Assembly (NCBI RefSeq): GCF_038095555.1
Contig: NZ_CP124591.1
Span: 558,001 to 622,000 of the forward strand
DNA from: Macrococcoides psychrotolerans
Lineage (GTDB): Bacteria; Bacillota; Bacilli; Staphylococcales; Staphylococcaceae
Direction of reading: 5' to 3'
Length of the DNA stretch: 64,000 bases
The position numbers and the translations under genes are program-made. Of the stretch, positions 1 through 8,655 are shown piece after piece. The notes under the pieces are model-generated. The model saw nothing but the letters and a program-made list of their open reading frames with translations, was not told where the DNA came from and did not search any database. How positions within the stretch are numbered: the stretch's first letter is position 1; each line of letters begins with the position of its first letter.

Positions 1-642
1 AAAGGGACGGTGATTCCTTCGACAAATACAAGTCCGATATTGAATGCCGTAATGGAAGACGGTGAAATTGTTGTCGGGGAATCTCTTATTCCTTTAAAGT
101 TCAAAAGAATAGATAGTGTCTTCTTGACACCTGGATATATCAAACCGATGCAAGAAGCTATAGATGCAGTTCTGGAGGCGGATCTCATTGTATTGGGACC
201 AGGCAGTCTTTATACAAGTATCATTCCAAACTTAGTCATCCGTGAACTAGGGGACGCTGTTATTGAAAGTAAAGCGAAGAAGCTCTACGTTTCTAATATT
301 ATGACACAACCAGGTGAAACGACAGATTACTCGGTATCAGACCATATAGAAGCGATTCATAAACATGTTGCCTTCCCATTTATTCAGTTTGTCATTGCCA
401 ATGAACTTGTACTTCAAAATAAGATTAATGAGAATTATGAAAAGCGTAATTCAAAATTTGTAACGTGTGACTCTGAGAATATTAAACGTTTGGGAATCAC
501 GCTTATCACAGATGATAATCTCGTTGAAATCAACGAGGAAGGTGCGGTACGTCATAATAATGAAGTGCTCGCTGAAATGATTTATGAATTAGCATTAAGT
601 GAAATCAGTACAATTGAATTCACTCAGAAAGAGGGAGAATAA
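1..642 (+). CDS. yvcK: YvcK/CofD-like gluconeogenesis factor, 3' part
   Basis: The reading frame is already open at base 1, so the gene starts before the window; 213 C-terminal residues are present. The segment VLGPGSLYTSIIPNL is the conserved CofD/YvcK fold signature that binds a UDP-sugar. In Bacillus YvcK is needed for growth on gluconeogenic carbon and for cell shape. It is followed after one base by whiA, the usual rapZ-yvcK-whiA order in Firmicutes. A GTG at base 10 would be an internal codon, not the start. Confidence 0.93.
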   Translation, partial: KGTVIPSTNTSPILNAVMEDGEIVVGESLIPLKFKRIDSVFLTPGYIKPMQEAIDAVLEADLIVLGPGSLYTSIIPNLVIRELGDAVIESKAKKLYVSNIMTQPGETTDYSVSDHIEAIHKHVAFPFIQFVIANELVLQNKINENYEKRNSKFVTCDSENIKRLGITLITDDNLVEINEEGAVRHNNEVLAEMIYELALSEISTIEFTQKEGE

Positions 643-643
643 A

Positions 644-1594
644 TTGTCATTTGCTTCAGAGATGAAGAATGAATTGACGCGGATAGAGACAGATCTCTGC
701 TGTAGTAAAGCAGAACTTGCCGCGCTCATTCGGATGAACGGAAATTTAAATATACAGAATATGCAGTGGGTGATTAATGTACAATCAGAAAACGCAGCCA
801 TTGCACGACGTGTATATAGTTTGACAAAGAAAATATTCGGTGTTGATATTGAATTACTCGTACGTAAGAAAATGAAATTAAAGAAAAATAATGTCTATAT
901 TTGCCGCATCAAGATGAAGACAAAAGAAATTCTTGATGAACTAAGCATATTGCAAGATGGCCAGTTTGTGCAGCATATCGATCAATCACTGATCAAAGAG
1001 GAATGTTGTAAACGCAGCTATTTAAGAGGGGCATTTTTAGCAGGAGGATCTGTGAATAACCCAGAGACATCTTCGTATCATCTTGAAATATTCTCGTTAT
1101 ATGAAAGTCATTCTGAAGGATTAACAGAAATGATGAATGGTTATGGACTGAATGCGAAGACTTTGGAACGTAAGAAAGGATATATTTCGTACTTAAAAGA
1201 AGCGGAAAAAATCTCAGACTTTCTGAGTATTATAGGTGGATATCAGGCATTACTTAAGTTTGAAGATGTGAGGATTGTCAGAGATATGCGAAATTCCGTG
1301 AATCGTCTTGTCAATTGTGAAACGGCCAACTTAAATAAGACGATTGGTGCTGCGATGCGCCAAGTAGAGAATATTCGATTGATTGATGAAGAAGTTGGTA
1401 TCGATGAACTTCCAGAACGATTAAGAGAGATTGCGAGACTGCGTGTGCAACATCAGGATATCTCCTTGAAAGAACTTGGCGAGATGGTTTCTACCGGTGT
1501 GATATCGAAGTCGGGAGTGAATCATCGATTAAGAAAGATAGATGAGATTGCTGAGAAATTAAGAAATGGGGAACATATTGAATTGAAGAAATAA
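644..1594 (+). CDS. whiA: WhiA, DNA-binding division/sporulation regulator homologue
   Basis: A 316-residue protein with an N-terminal LAGLIDADG-endonuclease-like fold and a C-terminal helix-turn-helix around the SLKELGEMVS segment. I chose the TTG at 644, which gives MSFASEMKNELTR, because GAGGGAG lies 7 bases upstream and this is the usual WhiA N-terminus; an upstream start at 599 would overlap yvcK by 44 bases. Its role outside Streptomyces is in division and chromosome segregation. It ends at a strong bidirectional terminator shared with clpP. Confidence 0.93.
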   Translation: MSFASEMKNELTRIETDLCCSKAELAALIRMNGNLNIQNMQWVINVQSENAAIARRVYSLTKKIFGVDIELLVRKKMKLKKNNVYICRIKMKTKEILDELSILQDGQFVQHIDQSLIKEECCKRSYLRGAFLAGGSVNNPETSSYHLEIFSLYESHSEGLTEMMNGYGLNAKTLERKKGYISYLKEAEKISDFLSIIGGYQALLKFEDVRIVRDMRNSVNRLVNCETANLNKTIGAAMRQVENIRLIDEEVGIDELPERLREIARLRVQHQDISLKELGEMVSTGVISKSGVNHRLRKIDEIAEKLRNGEHIELKK

Positions 1595-1624
1595 AATATT
1601 AGTTATTTTCCATTTTAACTACAA

Positions 1625-1670
1625 AAAAATAGCGTGTACTAAGAGCTTTTACTTAGTACACGCTATTTTT
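1625..1670. terminator. Bidirectional terminator between whiA and clpP
   Basis: Perfect inverted repeat: a 19-nt left arm (1625-1643) and a 19-nt right arm (1652-1670) around an 8-nt loop, A-rich on the left and T-rich on the right. It sits between convergent genes and can stop transcription from both sides. Confidence 0.9.
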
Positions 1671-1676
1671 ATATCT

Positions 1677-2261
1677 TTATTCTGCTGGATGCATAACTTC
1701 GTCGATCAAGCCATAAGCTTTCGCTTCATCAGCTGTTAAGAAATTATCACGATCTGTGTCTTTTTCAATCTTTTCGATAGGTTGACCTGTACGTTCAGCT
1801 AAGATGCGATTTAATTTTTCGCGAGTTTTTAAAATGTGTCGTGCAGCAATTTCAATTTCGGTTGCTTGCCCTTGTGCGCCACCTAATGGCTGATGAATCA
1901 TAACTTCAGCATTCGGTAGAGCGAATCTTTTTCCTTTTGTACCCGCTGCGAGTAGGAATGATCCCATCGATGCTGCCATACCGATACAGATTGTCTGTAC
2001 ATCAGGTTTGATGTGCTGCATTGTATCATAGATAGCCATACCAGCAGTCACGCTACCACCTGGTGAGTTGATGTATAGGTAGATATCTTTCTCAGCATCT
2101 TGTGCTTGTAGGAATAATAATTGAGATACGATAGAGTTTGCCACGTTGTCATCGATAGCCGATCCTAACATAATGATACGGTCCTTTAACAGACGTGAAT
2201 AAATATCATATGCGCGTTCTCCGCGATTTGTTGATTCAATTACTGTAGGTATTAAGTTCAT
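1677..2261 (-). CDS. clpP: ATP-dependent Clp protease proteolytic subunit ClpP
   Basis: A 194-residue serine protease that forms the tetradecameric chamber used with ClpX or ClpC. The catalytic triad is visible: Ser98 in GMAAS, His123 in MIHQP and Asp172. The length and N-terminus (MNLIPTVIE) are those of the family. The start ATG has an AAGGAGG site. A CtsR operator overlaps the promoter, so heat-shock control is expected. It is transcribed alone, convergent with whiA. Confidence 0.98.
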   Translation of the reverse strand: MNLIPTVIESTNRGERAYDIYSRLLKDRIIMLGSAIDDNVANSIVSQLLFLQAQDAEKDIYLYINSPGGSVTAGMAIYDTMQHIKPDVQTICIGMAASMGSFLLAAGTKGKRFALPNAEVMIHQPLGGAQGQATEIEIAARHILKTREKLNRILAERTGQPIEKIEKDTDRDNFLTADEAKAYGLIDEVMHPAE

Positions 2262-2317
2262 TAGTAAATCCTCCTTAAGATTCGTTTAAAGTTCGTTAAA
2301 TTTAATATACACTATAA

Positions 2318-2342
2318 AGTCAAAGATAGTCAAAAAAAGCGC
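2318..2342 (-). promoter_or_regulatory. CtsR operator and sigma-A promoter of clpP
   Basis: The plus strand carries AGTCAAA (2318-2324), 3 bases, then AGTCAAA (2328-2334), matching the CtsR heptad repeat RGTCAAANNNRGTCAAA. On the minus strand the first heptad supplies a -35 TTGACT (2333-2328), followed 18 bases later by a -10 TATATT (2309-2304). A bound CtsR would therefore cover the -35 region. Confidence 0.85.
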
Positions 2343-2422
2343 TCATATCATTCATATTTTTAACGTTACTGCTAATATTATAGTATTATTTAGGTCGAAA
2401 TCACATTAAAAGGAGTGTATTT

Positions 2423-2662
2423 ATGAAAGAACTTACTTTATTAGTAGGAAATCAATGTGGACTTTGTAATGATGCAAAGATTCAAATTGCCCTAGCACAA
2501 GAAGATATTGATTTCACTGTGAACGAAATCAATATTACGAGCGATCCAGCATTAGAAGTGCAATATTTCATGTCGATTCCAGTACTATTACATAATGATG
2601 TTGTGATACAGGAAGGCCAGATTGATTTTGTGACCATTCTGGAATATTTAAGCGATAACTGA
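2423..2662 (+). CDS. Glutaredoxin-like thiol protein
   Basis: A 79-residue protein with a thioredoxin-fold pattern. An N-terminal beta strand is followed by the active-site motif C12-G-L-C15, and the cis-proline strand is MSIPVLL. Its size and single CXXC fit a NrdH/glutaredoxin-type disulfide reductase. AAAGGAGTG precedes the ATG. It sits just ahead of cggR, a position also occupied by a glutaredoxin-like gene in staphylococci as I recall. The substrate cannot be told from sequence. Confidence 0.8.
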   Translation: MKELTLLVGNQCGLCNDAKIQIALAQEDIDFTVNEINITSDPALEVQYFMSIPVLLHNDVVIQEGQIDFVTILEYLSDN

Positions 2663-2698
2663 AGAAAGCGTATTCATTATTTTTTTAGGAGCTTTTAC

Positions 2699-2727
2699 TT
2701 GCTTACTATAGATGGACTTGCTATTAT
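2699..2727 (+). promoter_or_regulatory. Promoter of the cggR glycolytic operon
   Basis: -35 TTGCTT (2699-2704), a 17-base spacer and -10 TATTAT (2722-2727). It lies upstream of the CggR operator half-site and about 70 bases before cggR. Confidence 0.7.
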
Positions 2728-2760
2728 GTATGTGTAACGCAAGTTACTTTTTGACCCGAG

Positions 2761-2776
2761 CGGGACAAATTTTGTC
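2761..2776 (+). promoter_or_regulatory. CggR operator half-site
   Basis: CGGGAC (2761-2766), six bases, then TGTC (2773-2776), an exact match to one half of the CggR operator known from Bacillus (CGGGAC-N6-TGTC). It is downstream of the -10 box, placed for a roadblock to transcription. The second half-site 5' of it is not recognisable. Confidence 0.75.
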
Positions 2777-2801
2777 CATAACTAATTGAGGAGGGATGTA
2801 T

Positions 2802-3818
2802 TTGAATGCTTTATTTGAGGTTCAAAAGAAGCTTGTCCCTGATTTAGTTGACAAGATGTACCGAAGATTTCAAATACTCTCTGCAATTGAGCTGCAACAG
2901 CCGATTGGCAGACGGGCACTTAGTGAAACGGTTCACCTCAGTGAACGCATCCTTAGAACTGAGACGGATATATTAAAAACACAGGGTTTGATTATCATTA
3001 CGTCTAAAGGAATGTCAGTAACTGAAAGTGGCGAAGATGTGCTTTACAAGATGAAAGCTTCTATGGATAGTTTGACTAGGCTAGAACATATTGCACATGC
3101 AATTGAAAGTCGTTTTGCTATTCAAAAGGTGATCGTTGTAAGTGGTGATGCAGACATCGATGATGAAGTGAAGCTTAGGATGGGTCAGGCGACAAGCGAG
3201 TATCTAGAAAGCTGTTTTGAAGATGGGACTAGAGTAACTGTAACTGGAGGATCCACAATGGCACACATTGCGCGTTCAATGCGTCCTACAGATAAATCTA
3301 TCAATTTTATTCCTGCGCGTGGCGGATTAGGTGAAGAAGTTTCTTTTCAAGCTAATGCGATAACGCATTTGATGGCTGAACAGACGGGTGGGACGTTCGA
3401 AGTTCTTTATGTCCCGGACCAAGTAAGTGAAGCAGGTTATAATGCACTTCTTGAAGAACAGTCTGTTAGACGTGTATTACATCATATTCAACAGGCAGAT
3501 ATTGTACTGCATGGCATTGGTTCAGCTCAGAAGATGGCGGAACGAAGACACTCGTCACCACAAGTTATGAAGAAACTGATGGATGGCAATGCTGTTGCCG
3601 AAGCTTTCGGTTATTATTTTGATGAGGATGGCAACATCGTTTATCGTGTAAGAACAATTGGTATACATCTTGATGATCTTACTGAAGATAAAAGAATCAT
3701 TGCTGTAGCAGGAGGAAATAGTAAGAAAGAAGCGATAGCTTCCTATCTGAAGATAGCTCCGAAGCATACAGTATTGATTACAGATTCAGTTGTAGGTAAC
3801 TGGCTGATGAATCAGTAG
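2802..3818 (+). CDS. cggR: Central glycolytic genes regulator CggR/GapR
   Basis: A SorC/DeoR-family repressor of about 338 residues, with an N-terminal helix-turn-helix (SETVHLSERILRTETDILK region) and a C-terminal sugar-phosphate-binding domain. In Bacillus its ligand is fructose-1,6-bisphosphate. I prefer the TTG at 2802 (MNALFEVQKKLVPD), 7 bases after GAGGAGG; the ATG at 2796 is only 1 base from that site. It leads the gapA-eno operon and should repress it when glycolytic flux is low. Confidence 0.92.
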   Translation: MNALFEVQKKLVPDLVDKMYRRFQILSAIELQQPIGRRALSETVHLSERILRTETDILKTQGLIIITSKGMSVTESGEDVLYKMKASMDSLTRLEHIAHAIESRFAIQKVIVVSGDADIDDEVKLRMGQATSEYLESCFEDGTRVTVTGGSTMAHIARSMRPTDKSINFIPARGGLGEEVSFQANAITHLMAEQTGGTFEVLYVPDQVSEAGYNALLEEQSVRRVLHHIQQADIVLHGIGSAQKMAERRHSSPQVMKKLMDGNAVAEAFGYYFDEDGNIVYRVRTIGIHLDDLTEDKRIIAVAGGNSKKEAIASYLKIAPKHTVLITDSVVGNWLMNQ

Positions 3819-3911
3819 TTTCAAAGGAAATCTTAATATCAGAAGTGTAATATTTTTATTTTTCTGTGTATTTTGATTATAATAAGGATGTATGATGAAG
3901 TTGGTAGTAAA

Positions 3912-3921
3912 GGGTATACCC
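3912..3921. promoter_or_regulatory. Palindrome GGGTATACCC in the gapA leader
   Basis: A perfect 10-base palindrome, flanked by AA and CTT, about 35 bases before the gapA start and inside the 137-base cggR-gapA gap. A TATAAT lies upstream near 3877. The palindrome could be an operator or an RNA processing/stability element; neither is shown. Confidence 0.3.
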
Positions 3922-3955
3922 CTTAAAAATAGACATTTAAAGGAGGCCATACATT

Positions 3956-4969
3956 ATGGCAGTAAAAGTAGCAATTAACGGGTTTGGTAGAATCGGACGT
4001 TTAGCATTCAGAAGATTACAAGAGGTAGAAGGTATTGAAGTAGTAGCGGTTAACGATTTAACAGACGATAAAATGTTAGCGCATTTATTAAAATATGATA
4101 CAACACAAGGGCGTTTCAAAGAAGAAGTTGAAGTTATTGAAGGTGGATTCCGTGTCAACGGTCGCGAAGTTAAATCATTCGAAAATCCTAACCCTGCTGA
4201 ATTACCATGGGGCGAACTTGGAATCGACGTAGTTTTAGAATGTACTGGTTTCTTCACAGATAAAGAAAAAGCTCAAGCGCATATCGAAGCAGGCGCTAAA
4301 AAAGTATTAATTTCAGCGCCAGCAAAAGGTGACTTAAAAACTGTAGTATATAACGTTAACCATGACGTATTAGATGGTTCAGAAGAGATCGTTTCAGGAG
4401 CTTCATGTACTACAAACTGTTTAGCACCAATGGCTAAAGTATTAAACGACGAATTCGGAATTATCGAAGGTTTAATGATGACAGTTCACGCATTTACTGG
4501 TGATCAAAACACATTAGATGCACCACACGCAAAAGGTGACTTCCGTCGTGCACGTGCAGCAGCGAACAACATCGTACCTAACTCAACAGGTGCTGCAAAA
4601 GCAATCGGTTTAGTTATCCCTGAATTAAAAGGTAAATTAGATGGATCAGCGCAACGTGTTCCAGTTCCAACAGGTTCAGTAACTGAGTTAACTACAATCT
4701 TAGAAAAAGAAGTTTCAGTTGAAGAAGTAAATGCTGCAATGAAAGCTGCTTCTAACGAATCATTCGGTTACACTGAAGACGAAATCGTATCATCAGACAT
4801 CATCGGTATTACTTACGGTTCATTATTCGATGCAACACAAACACGTGTAATGACTGTTGGTGAACACCAAATGGTTAAGACAGTTGCTTGGTACGATAAC
4901 GAAATGAGCTACACTGCACAATTAGTTCGTACATTAGAATTCTTAGCTGAACAAGCACAAGCTAAATAA
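3956..4969 (+). CDS. gapA: Glyceraldehyde-3-phosphate dehydrogenase (NAD, glycolytic)
   Basis: A 337-residue GAPDH. The Rossmann motif is INGFGRIGR at residues 8-16, the catalytic Cys151 is in SCTTNCLAP and the activating His178 is in TVHAF. It oxidises glyceraldehyde-3-phosphate to 1,3-bisphosphoglycerate. AAAGGAGG precedes the ATG. The codons are strongly biased to A/T-ending preferred forms, as expected for a very highly expressed gene. A terminator follows, so gapA mRNA may be separable from the downstream operon. Confidence 0.98.
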   Translation: MAVKVAINGFGRIGRLAFRRLQEVEGIEVVAVNDLTDDKMLAHLLKYDTTQGRFKEEVEVIEGGFRVNGREVKSFENPNPAELPWGELGIDVVLECTGFFTDKEKAQAHIEAGAKKVLISAPAKGDLKTVVYNVNHDVLDGSEEIVSGASCTTNCLAPMAKVLNDEFGIIEGLMMTVHAFTGDQNTLDAPHAKGDFRRARAAANNIVPNSTGAAKAIGLVIPELKGKLDGSAQRVPVPTGSVTELTTILEKEVSVEEVNAAMKAASNESFGYTEDEIVSSDIIGITYGSLFDATQTRVMTVGEHQMVKTVAWYDNEMSYTAQLVRTLEFLAEQAQAK

Positions 4970-4986
4970 TAGTTTATTCACGCGTA

Positions 4987-5020
4987 AGCGGGGGAAGATT
5001 TCGCTTCTCCTGCTTTTTTT
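4987..5020 (+). terminator. Terminator after gapA
   Basis: An 11-base-pair stem with G-U pairs (4987-4997 with 5004-5014), then seven T. It lies between gapA and pgk and may act as a partial terminator that sets GapA above the downstream enzymes. Confidence 0.8.
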
Positions 5021-5075
5021 AATAAGTTATTTGGTATAATTATATTGTAAGAATATATTATTAGGAGGCCATAAC

Positions 5076-6266
5076 ATGGTTAAAAAGGTTGTTTCAGATT
5101 TAGAGTTAAAAGATAAAAAAGTACTCGTGCGTGCTGATTTCAATGTACCGATGAAAGATGGGAACATTACGAACGATAATCGTATCGTTGAAGCATTACC
5201 TACTATTAAATATATTATCGAACAAGGCGGGAAAGTGATATTATTCTCTCACCTTGGTAAAGTGAAAACCGAAGAAGATAAGGCGAATTTATCACTTCAA
5301 CCTGTAGCAAATCGTTTATCAGAACTACTCGAAAAAGATGTTCAGTTTGTAGCTGAAACACGTGGAGAAAAGTTAGAATCAGCAATTAATGCATTACAAT
5401 CAGGTGAAGTATTATTATTCGAAAACACACGTTTCGAAGATGTTGATGGTAAGAAAGAAAGTAAGAACGATGCGCAACTTGGGAAGTATTGGGCATCACT
5501 TGGAGATGTATTTGTGAATGATGCGTTCGGTACTGCCCACCGTGAGCATGCATCGAACGTTGGTGTTGCGACACATATAGATACTGCTGCAGGATTCTTG
5601 ATGGAAAAAGAAATTAAGTTTATCGGTGGTGTCGTTGAAAAACCAGAACGTCCTTTCGTTGCCATTTTAGGTGGTGCGAAAGTATCAGATAAAATCGGTG
5701 TTATCGAGAACTTATTAGAAGTAGCTGATAAAGTATTGATCGGTGGCGGCATGGCGTACACTTTCTTAAAAGCGCAAGGCAAAGAAATCGGTCATTCATT
5801 ATTAGAGGAAGATAAAATTGACTTAGCGAAAGGTTTAATGGAACGTGGTAAAGATAAACTTGTTTTACCTGTTGATGCGAAAGTGACAAAAGAGTTCTCA
5901 AATGATGGAGAAATAGAAGCAGTAGCAATCGATCACATTCCAGCTGATTTACAAGCTTTAGATATCGGTCCTAAAACAGTTGAATTATTTGGCAAAGAAC
6001 TTGAAGGCGCTAAAACTGTCGTATGGAACGGACCGATGGGTGTATTCGAAATGAGTAATTTTGCGAAAGGTACCGTAGGAGTATGTAAAGCAATTGCTGA
6101 ATTGAAAGACGCGACTACAATTATCGGCGGTGGAGATTCAGCAGCAGCAGCAATGGACCTTGGATTCGCAGATAAGTTCACGCATATCTCAACAGGCGGC
6201 GGCGCTTCGTTAGAGTACTTAGAAGGTAAAGAACTACCAGGTATTAAATCAATTTCTGACAAATAA
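5076..6266 (+). CDS. pgk: Phosphoglycerate kinase
   Basis: A 396-residue two-domain kinase. N-terminal VLVRADFNVP and FENTRF and the C-terminal nucleotide-binding GGGDSAAA and STGGGA segments are all present. It makes ATP from 1,3-bisphosphoglycerate. TAGGAGG precedes the start. It is followed 16 bases later by tpiA in the same operon. Confidence 0.98.
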   Translation: MVKKVVSDLELKDKKVLVRADFNVPMKDGNITNDNRIVEALPTIKYIIEQGGKVILFSHLGKVKTEEDKANLSLQPVANRLSELLEKDVQFVAETRGEKLESAINALQSGEVLLFENTRFEDVDGKKESKNDAQLGKYWASLGDVFVNDAFGTAHREHASNVGVATHIDTAAGFLMEKEIKFIGGVVEKPERPFVAILGGAKVSDKIGVIENLLEVADKVLIGGGMAYTFLKAQGKEIGHSLLEEDKIDLAKGLMERGKDKLVLPVDAKVTKEFSNDGEIEAVAIDHIPADLQALDIGPKTVELFGKELEGAKTVVWNGPMGVFEMSNFAKGTVGVCKAIAELKDATTIIGGGDSAAAAMDLGFADKFTHISTGGGASLEYLEGKELPGIKSISDK

Positions 6267-6282
6267 AAAGGAGTTTTTATAA

Positions 6283-7029
6283 ATGAGAAAACCAATTATC
6301 GCAGGAAACTGGAAAATGAACAAAACGGTAAAAGAAGCGAAAGCATTTGTTTCAAGCTTACCAGAGTTACCGGCAGAAGGTGTTGATGCAGTAATCTGTG
6401 CACCACATATTCAATTAGATGCAATTATTTCTGCTGATGTTAAAAACTTACAAGTTGGTGCTCAAAATTGTTATTTTGAAGATAGCGGTGCATTCACTGG
6501 CGAAACATCTCCAGCAGCATTAAAGGATCTAGGTGTACAGTATGTAGTTTTAGGACATTCTGAACGTCGTGAATATTTTAGTGAAACAGACGAAGATATT
6601 AATAAGAAAGCATTGGCTGTATTTAAACATGGGATGACACCAATCATTTGTTGTGGTGAAACAGACGAAGAACGTGAATCAGGTCAGTTTGAAGCTAAAG
6701 TAGGTGCTCAAGTAAGCAACGCGCTTAAAGGTTTTGACGCTGAACAAGTGAAGCAGCTTGTTATTGCCTATGAACCTATCTGGGCAATCGGAACAGGTAA
6801 ATCTGCAACAAGTGAAGATGCTGAAGCAAGCTGTAAGTTCGTGCGTTCAGTTGTGGAAAAAGACTTCGGTAAAGATGCAGCTGCAGCTGTGCGTATCCAA
6901 TACGGCGGATCTGTTAAACCAGGTAATATTAAGGAATATATGGCAAACGAAAACATCGATGGTGCATTAGTAGGTGGCGCATCGTTAGAAGTGGATTCTT
7001 TTGTTCAATTGTTAGAAGGTGCTAAGTAA
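6283..7029 (+). CDS. tpiA: Triosephosphate isomerase
   Basis: A 248-residue TIM barrel. The active-site residues are all visible: Lys11 in GNWKMN, His92 in GHSERR and Glu164 in AYEPIWAIGTG. The phosphate-binding loop near the C-terminus is also intact. It interconverts dihydroxyacetone phosphate and glyceraldehyde-3-phosphate. Its stop overlaps the gpmI start by one base (TAATG), indicating translational coupling. Confidence 0.98.
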   Translation: MRKPIIAGNWKMNKTVKEAKAFVSSLPELPAEGVDAVICAPHIQLDAIISADVKNLQVGAQNCYFEDSGAFTGETSPAALKDLGVQYVVLGHSERREYFSETDEDINKKALAVFKHGMTPIICCGETDEERESGQFEAKVGAQVSNALKGFDAEQVKQLVIAYEPIWAIGTGKSATSEDAEASCKFVRSVVEKDFGKDAAAAVRIQYGGSVKPGNIKEYMANENIDGALVGGASLEVDSFVQLLEGAK

Positions 7030-8564
7030 TGAAAAGCCCGACAGCTTTAATCATTTTAGATGGTTTTGCAAACCGTAAAGAAACATTTGGGAATGCAGTC
7101 GCTCAAGCACATAAACCAAATTTTGACCGTTACTACAATCAATATCCACATAGCGAACTGAAAGCATGTGGATTGGATGTAGGATTGCCTGAAGGACAGA
7201 TGGGGAATTCTGAAGTGGGCCATTTAAACATTGGAGCAGGCCGTGTTGTCTATCAGTCTTTGACACGTATCAATAAATCGATTGAAGATGGTGACTTCTT
7301 TAAGAATCAGGTGCTGCTAGACGCAATGCAGCATGTGAAAGAGAATCATACAGTGCTGCACTTAATGGGATTACTCTCTGATGGTGGCGTGCATAGTCAC
7401 TATGAACATTTATTTGCGTTACTTAAACTTGCGAAAGAGCAAGGGGTGGACAAGGTTTATGTGCATGCGTTTTTAGATGGTCGCGATGTCGGTCAGCAGA
7501 CAGCGCTTAAGTATATCGAGACAACTGAAAAGCAGTTTGAAGAGATTGGTATCGGTCAATTTGCTTCTGTTTCTGGTCGTTACTATGCGATGGATAGAGA
7601 CAAACGCTGGGATCGTGAGCAATTAGCATATGATGCTATGACATACGGAAAAGGTGTAGAATATAGTTCAGCCGCTGCAGGTGTAGAAGCAAGTTATGCA
7701 GAAGGTGTAAATGATGAGTTCGTTGTTCCGTTTGTGGTTAAAGACCACGAAAAAGGAGAAGAGAACACGGGTGTAAACGACGGAGATGCGATGATTTTCT
7801 TCAACTTCAGACCTGACCGTGCAGCACAGCTTTCAGAAGTATATACGAATGAAGAATTTGACGGCTTCAAGATGGATAAGCGTCTAATCGGGATTAAGTT
7901 CGTAACATTTACTAAGTACAACGATCAAGTGAAAGCAGATGTTGTGTTTGAAAAGGTAGATTTAGTGAACACAATCGGTGAAGTCGCAGCAAGTAACAAC
8001 TTGACACAACTGCGTATCGCTGAAACAGAAAAGTATCCGCACGTCACTTACTTTATGAGTGGTGGACGTAATGATGAGTTTCCAGGCGAACGTCGTGTGT
8101 TGATAAATTCACCGAAAGTTGCAACCTACGACTTACAGCCTGAAATGAGTGCATATGAAGTACGCGATGCATTGCTTGCTGAACTTGATAAAGGCGATTT
8201 AGATTTAATTATTTTAAACTTTGCTAATCCTGATATGGTTGGACATTCTGGCATGCTGGAACCAACGATTAAAGCGATTGAAGCGGTGGATGAATGTCTA
8301 GGTGCAGTAGTAGACAAGATCTTGGAAATGCAAGGGACAGCGATTATTACAGCTGATCACGGTAATTCGGATGAAGTGGTAAAGCTTGATGGTAGTCCGA
8401 TGACAGCACATACAACAAATCCAGTACCTGTGATTGTGACGCGTGAAGGTATTACGTTGCGTGACGGCGGCCGTCTAGCTGATCTAGCACCGACATTAGT
8501 CGATTTATTGGGTGTTGAACAACCTGAAGATATGACTGGTGAGTCGTTGATTCAAAAAGGTTAA
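7029..8564 (+). CDS. gpmI: 2,3-bisphosphoglycerate-independent phosphoglycerate mutase
   Basis: A 511-residue alkaline-phosphatase-superfamily mutase using two Mn ions. The nucleophile is Ser61 in GNSEVGH; metal ligands are in ILDGF at the N-terminus and in TADHGN near the C-terminus. It converts 3- to 2-phosphoglycerate. Start ATG overlaps the tpiA stop. The stretch from 8565 to 8655 before eno is AT-rich, with an imperfect ATTGATT/AATCAAT repeat. Confidence 0.97.
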   Translation: MKSPTALIILDGFANRKETFGNAVAQAHKPNFDRYYNQYPHSELKACGLDVGLPEGQMGNSEVGHLNIGAGRVVYQSLTRINKSIEDGDFFKNQVLLDAMQHVKENHTVLHLMGLLSDGGVHSHYEHLFALLKLAKEQGVDKVYVHAFLDGRDVGQQTALKYIETTEKQFEEIGIGQFASVSGRYYAMDRDKRWDREQLAYDAMTYGKGVEYSSAAAGVEASYAEGVNDEFVVPFVVKDHEKGEENTGVNDGDAMIFFNFRPDRAAQLSEVYTNEEFDGFKMDKRLIGIKFVTFTKYNDQVKADVVFEKVDLVNTIGEVAASNNLTQLRIAETEKYPHVTYFMSGGRNDEFPGERRVLINSPKVATYDLQPEMSAYEVRDALLAELDKGDLDLIILNFANPDMVGHSGMLEPTIKAIEAVDECLGAVVDKILEMQGTAIITADHGNSDEVVKLDGSPMTAHTTNPVPVIVTREGITLRDGGRLADLAPTLVDLLGVEQPEDMTGESLIQKG

Positions 8565-8655
8565 TGTGATACAGAAAATGAAATACAAATAATTGATTAT
8601 TTCAATTAAATCAATAATAATAAATAAGAACACAAATTGAGAGGAGTTTTTATAA

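Noticed and set aside
3937..4257. 106-residue minus-strand frame in gapA
   Set aside because: A shadow of the highly biased gapA codons. No ribosome site or family features.
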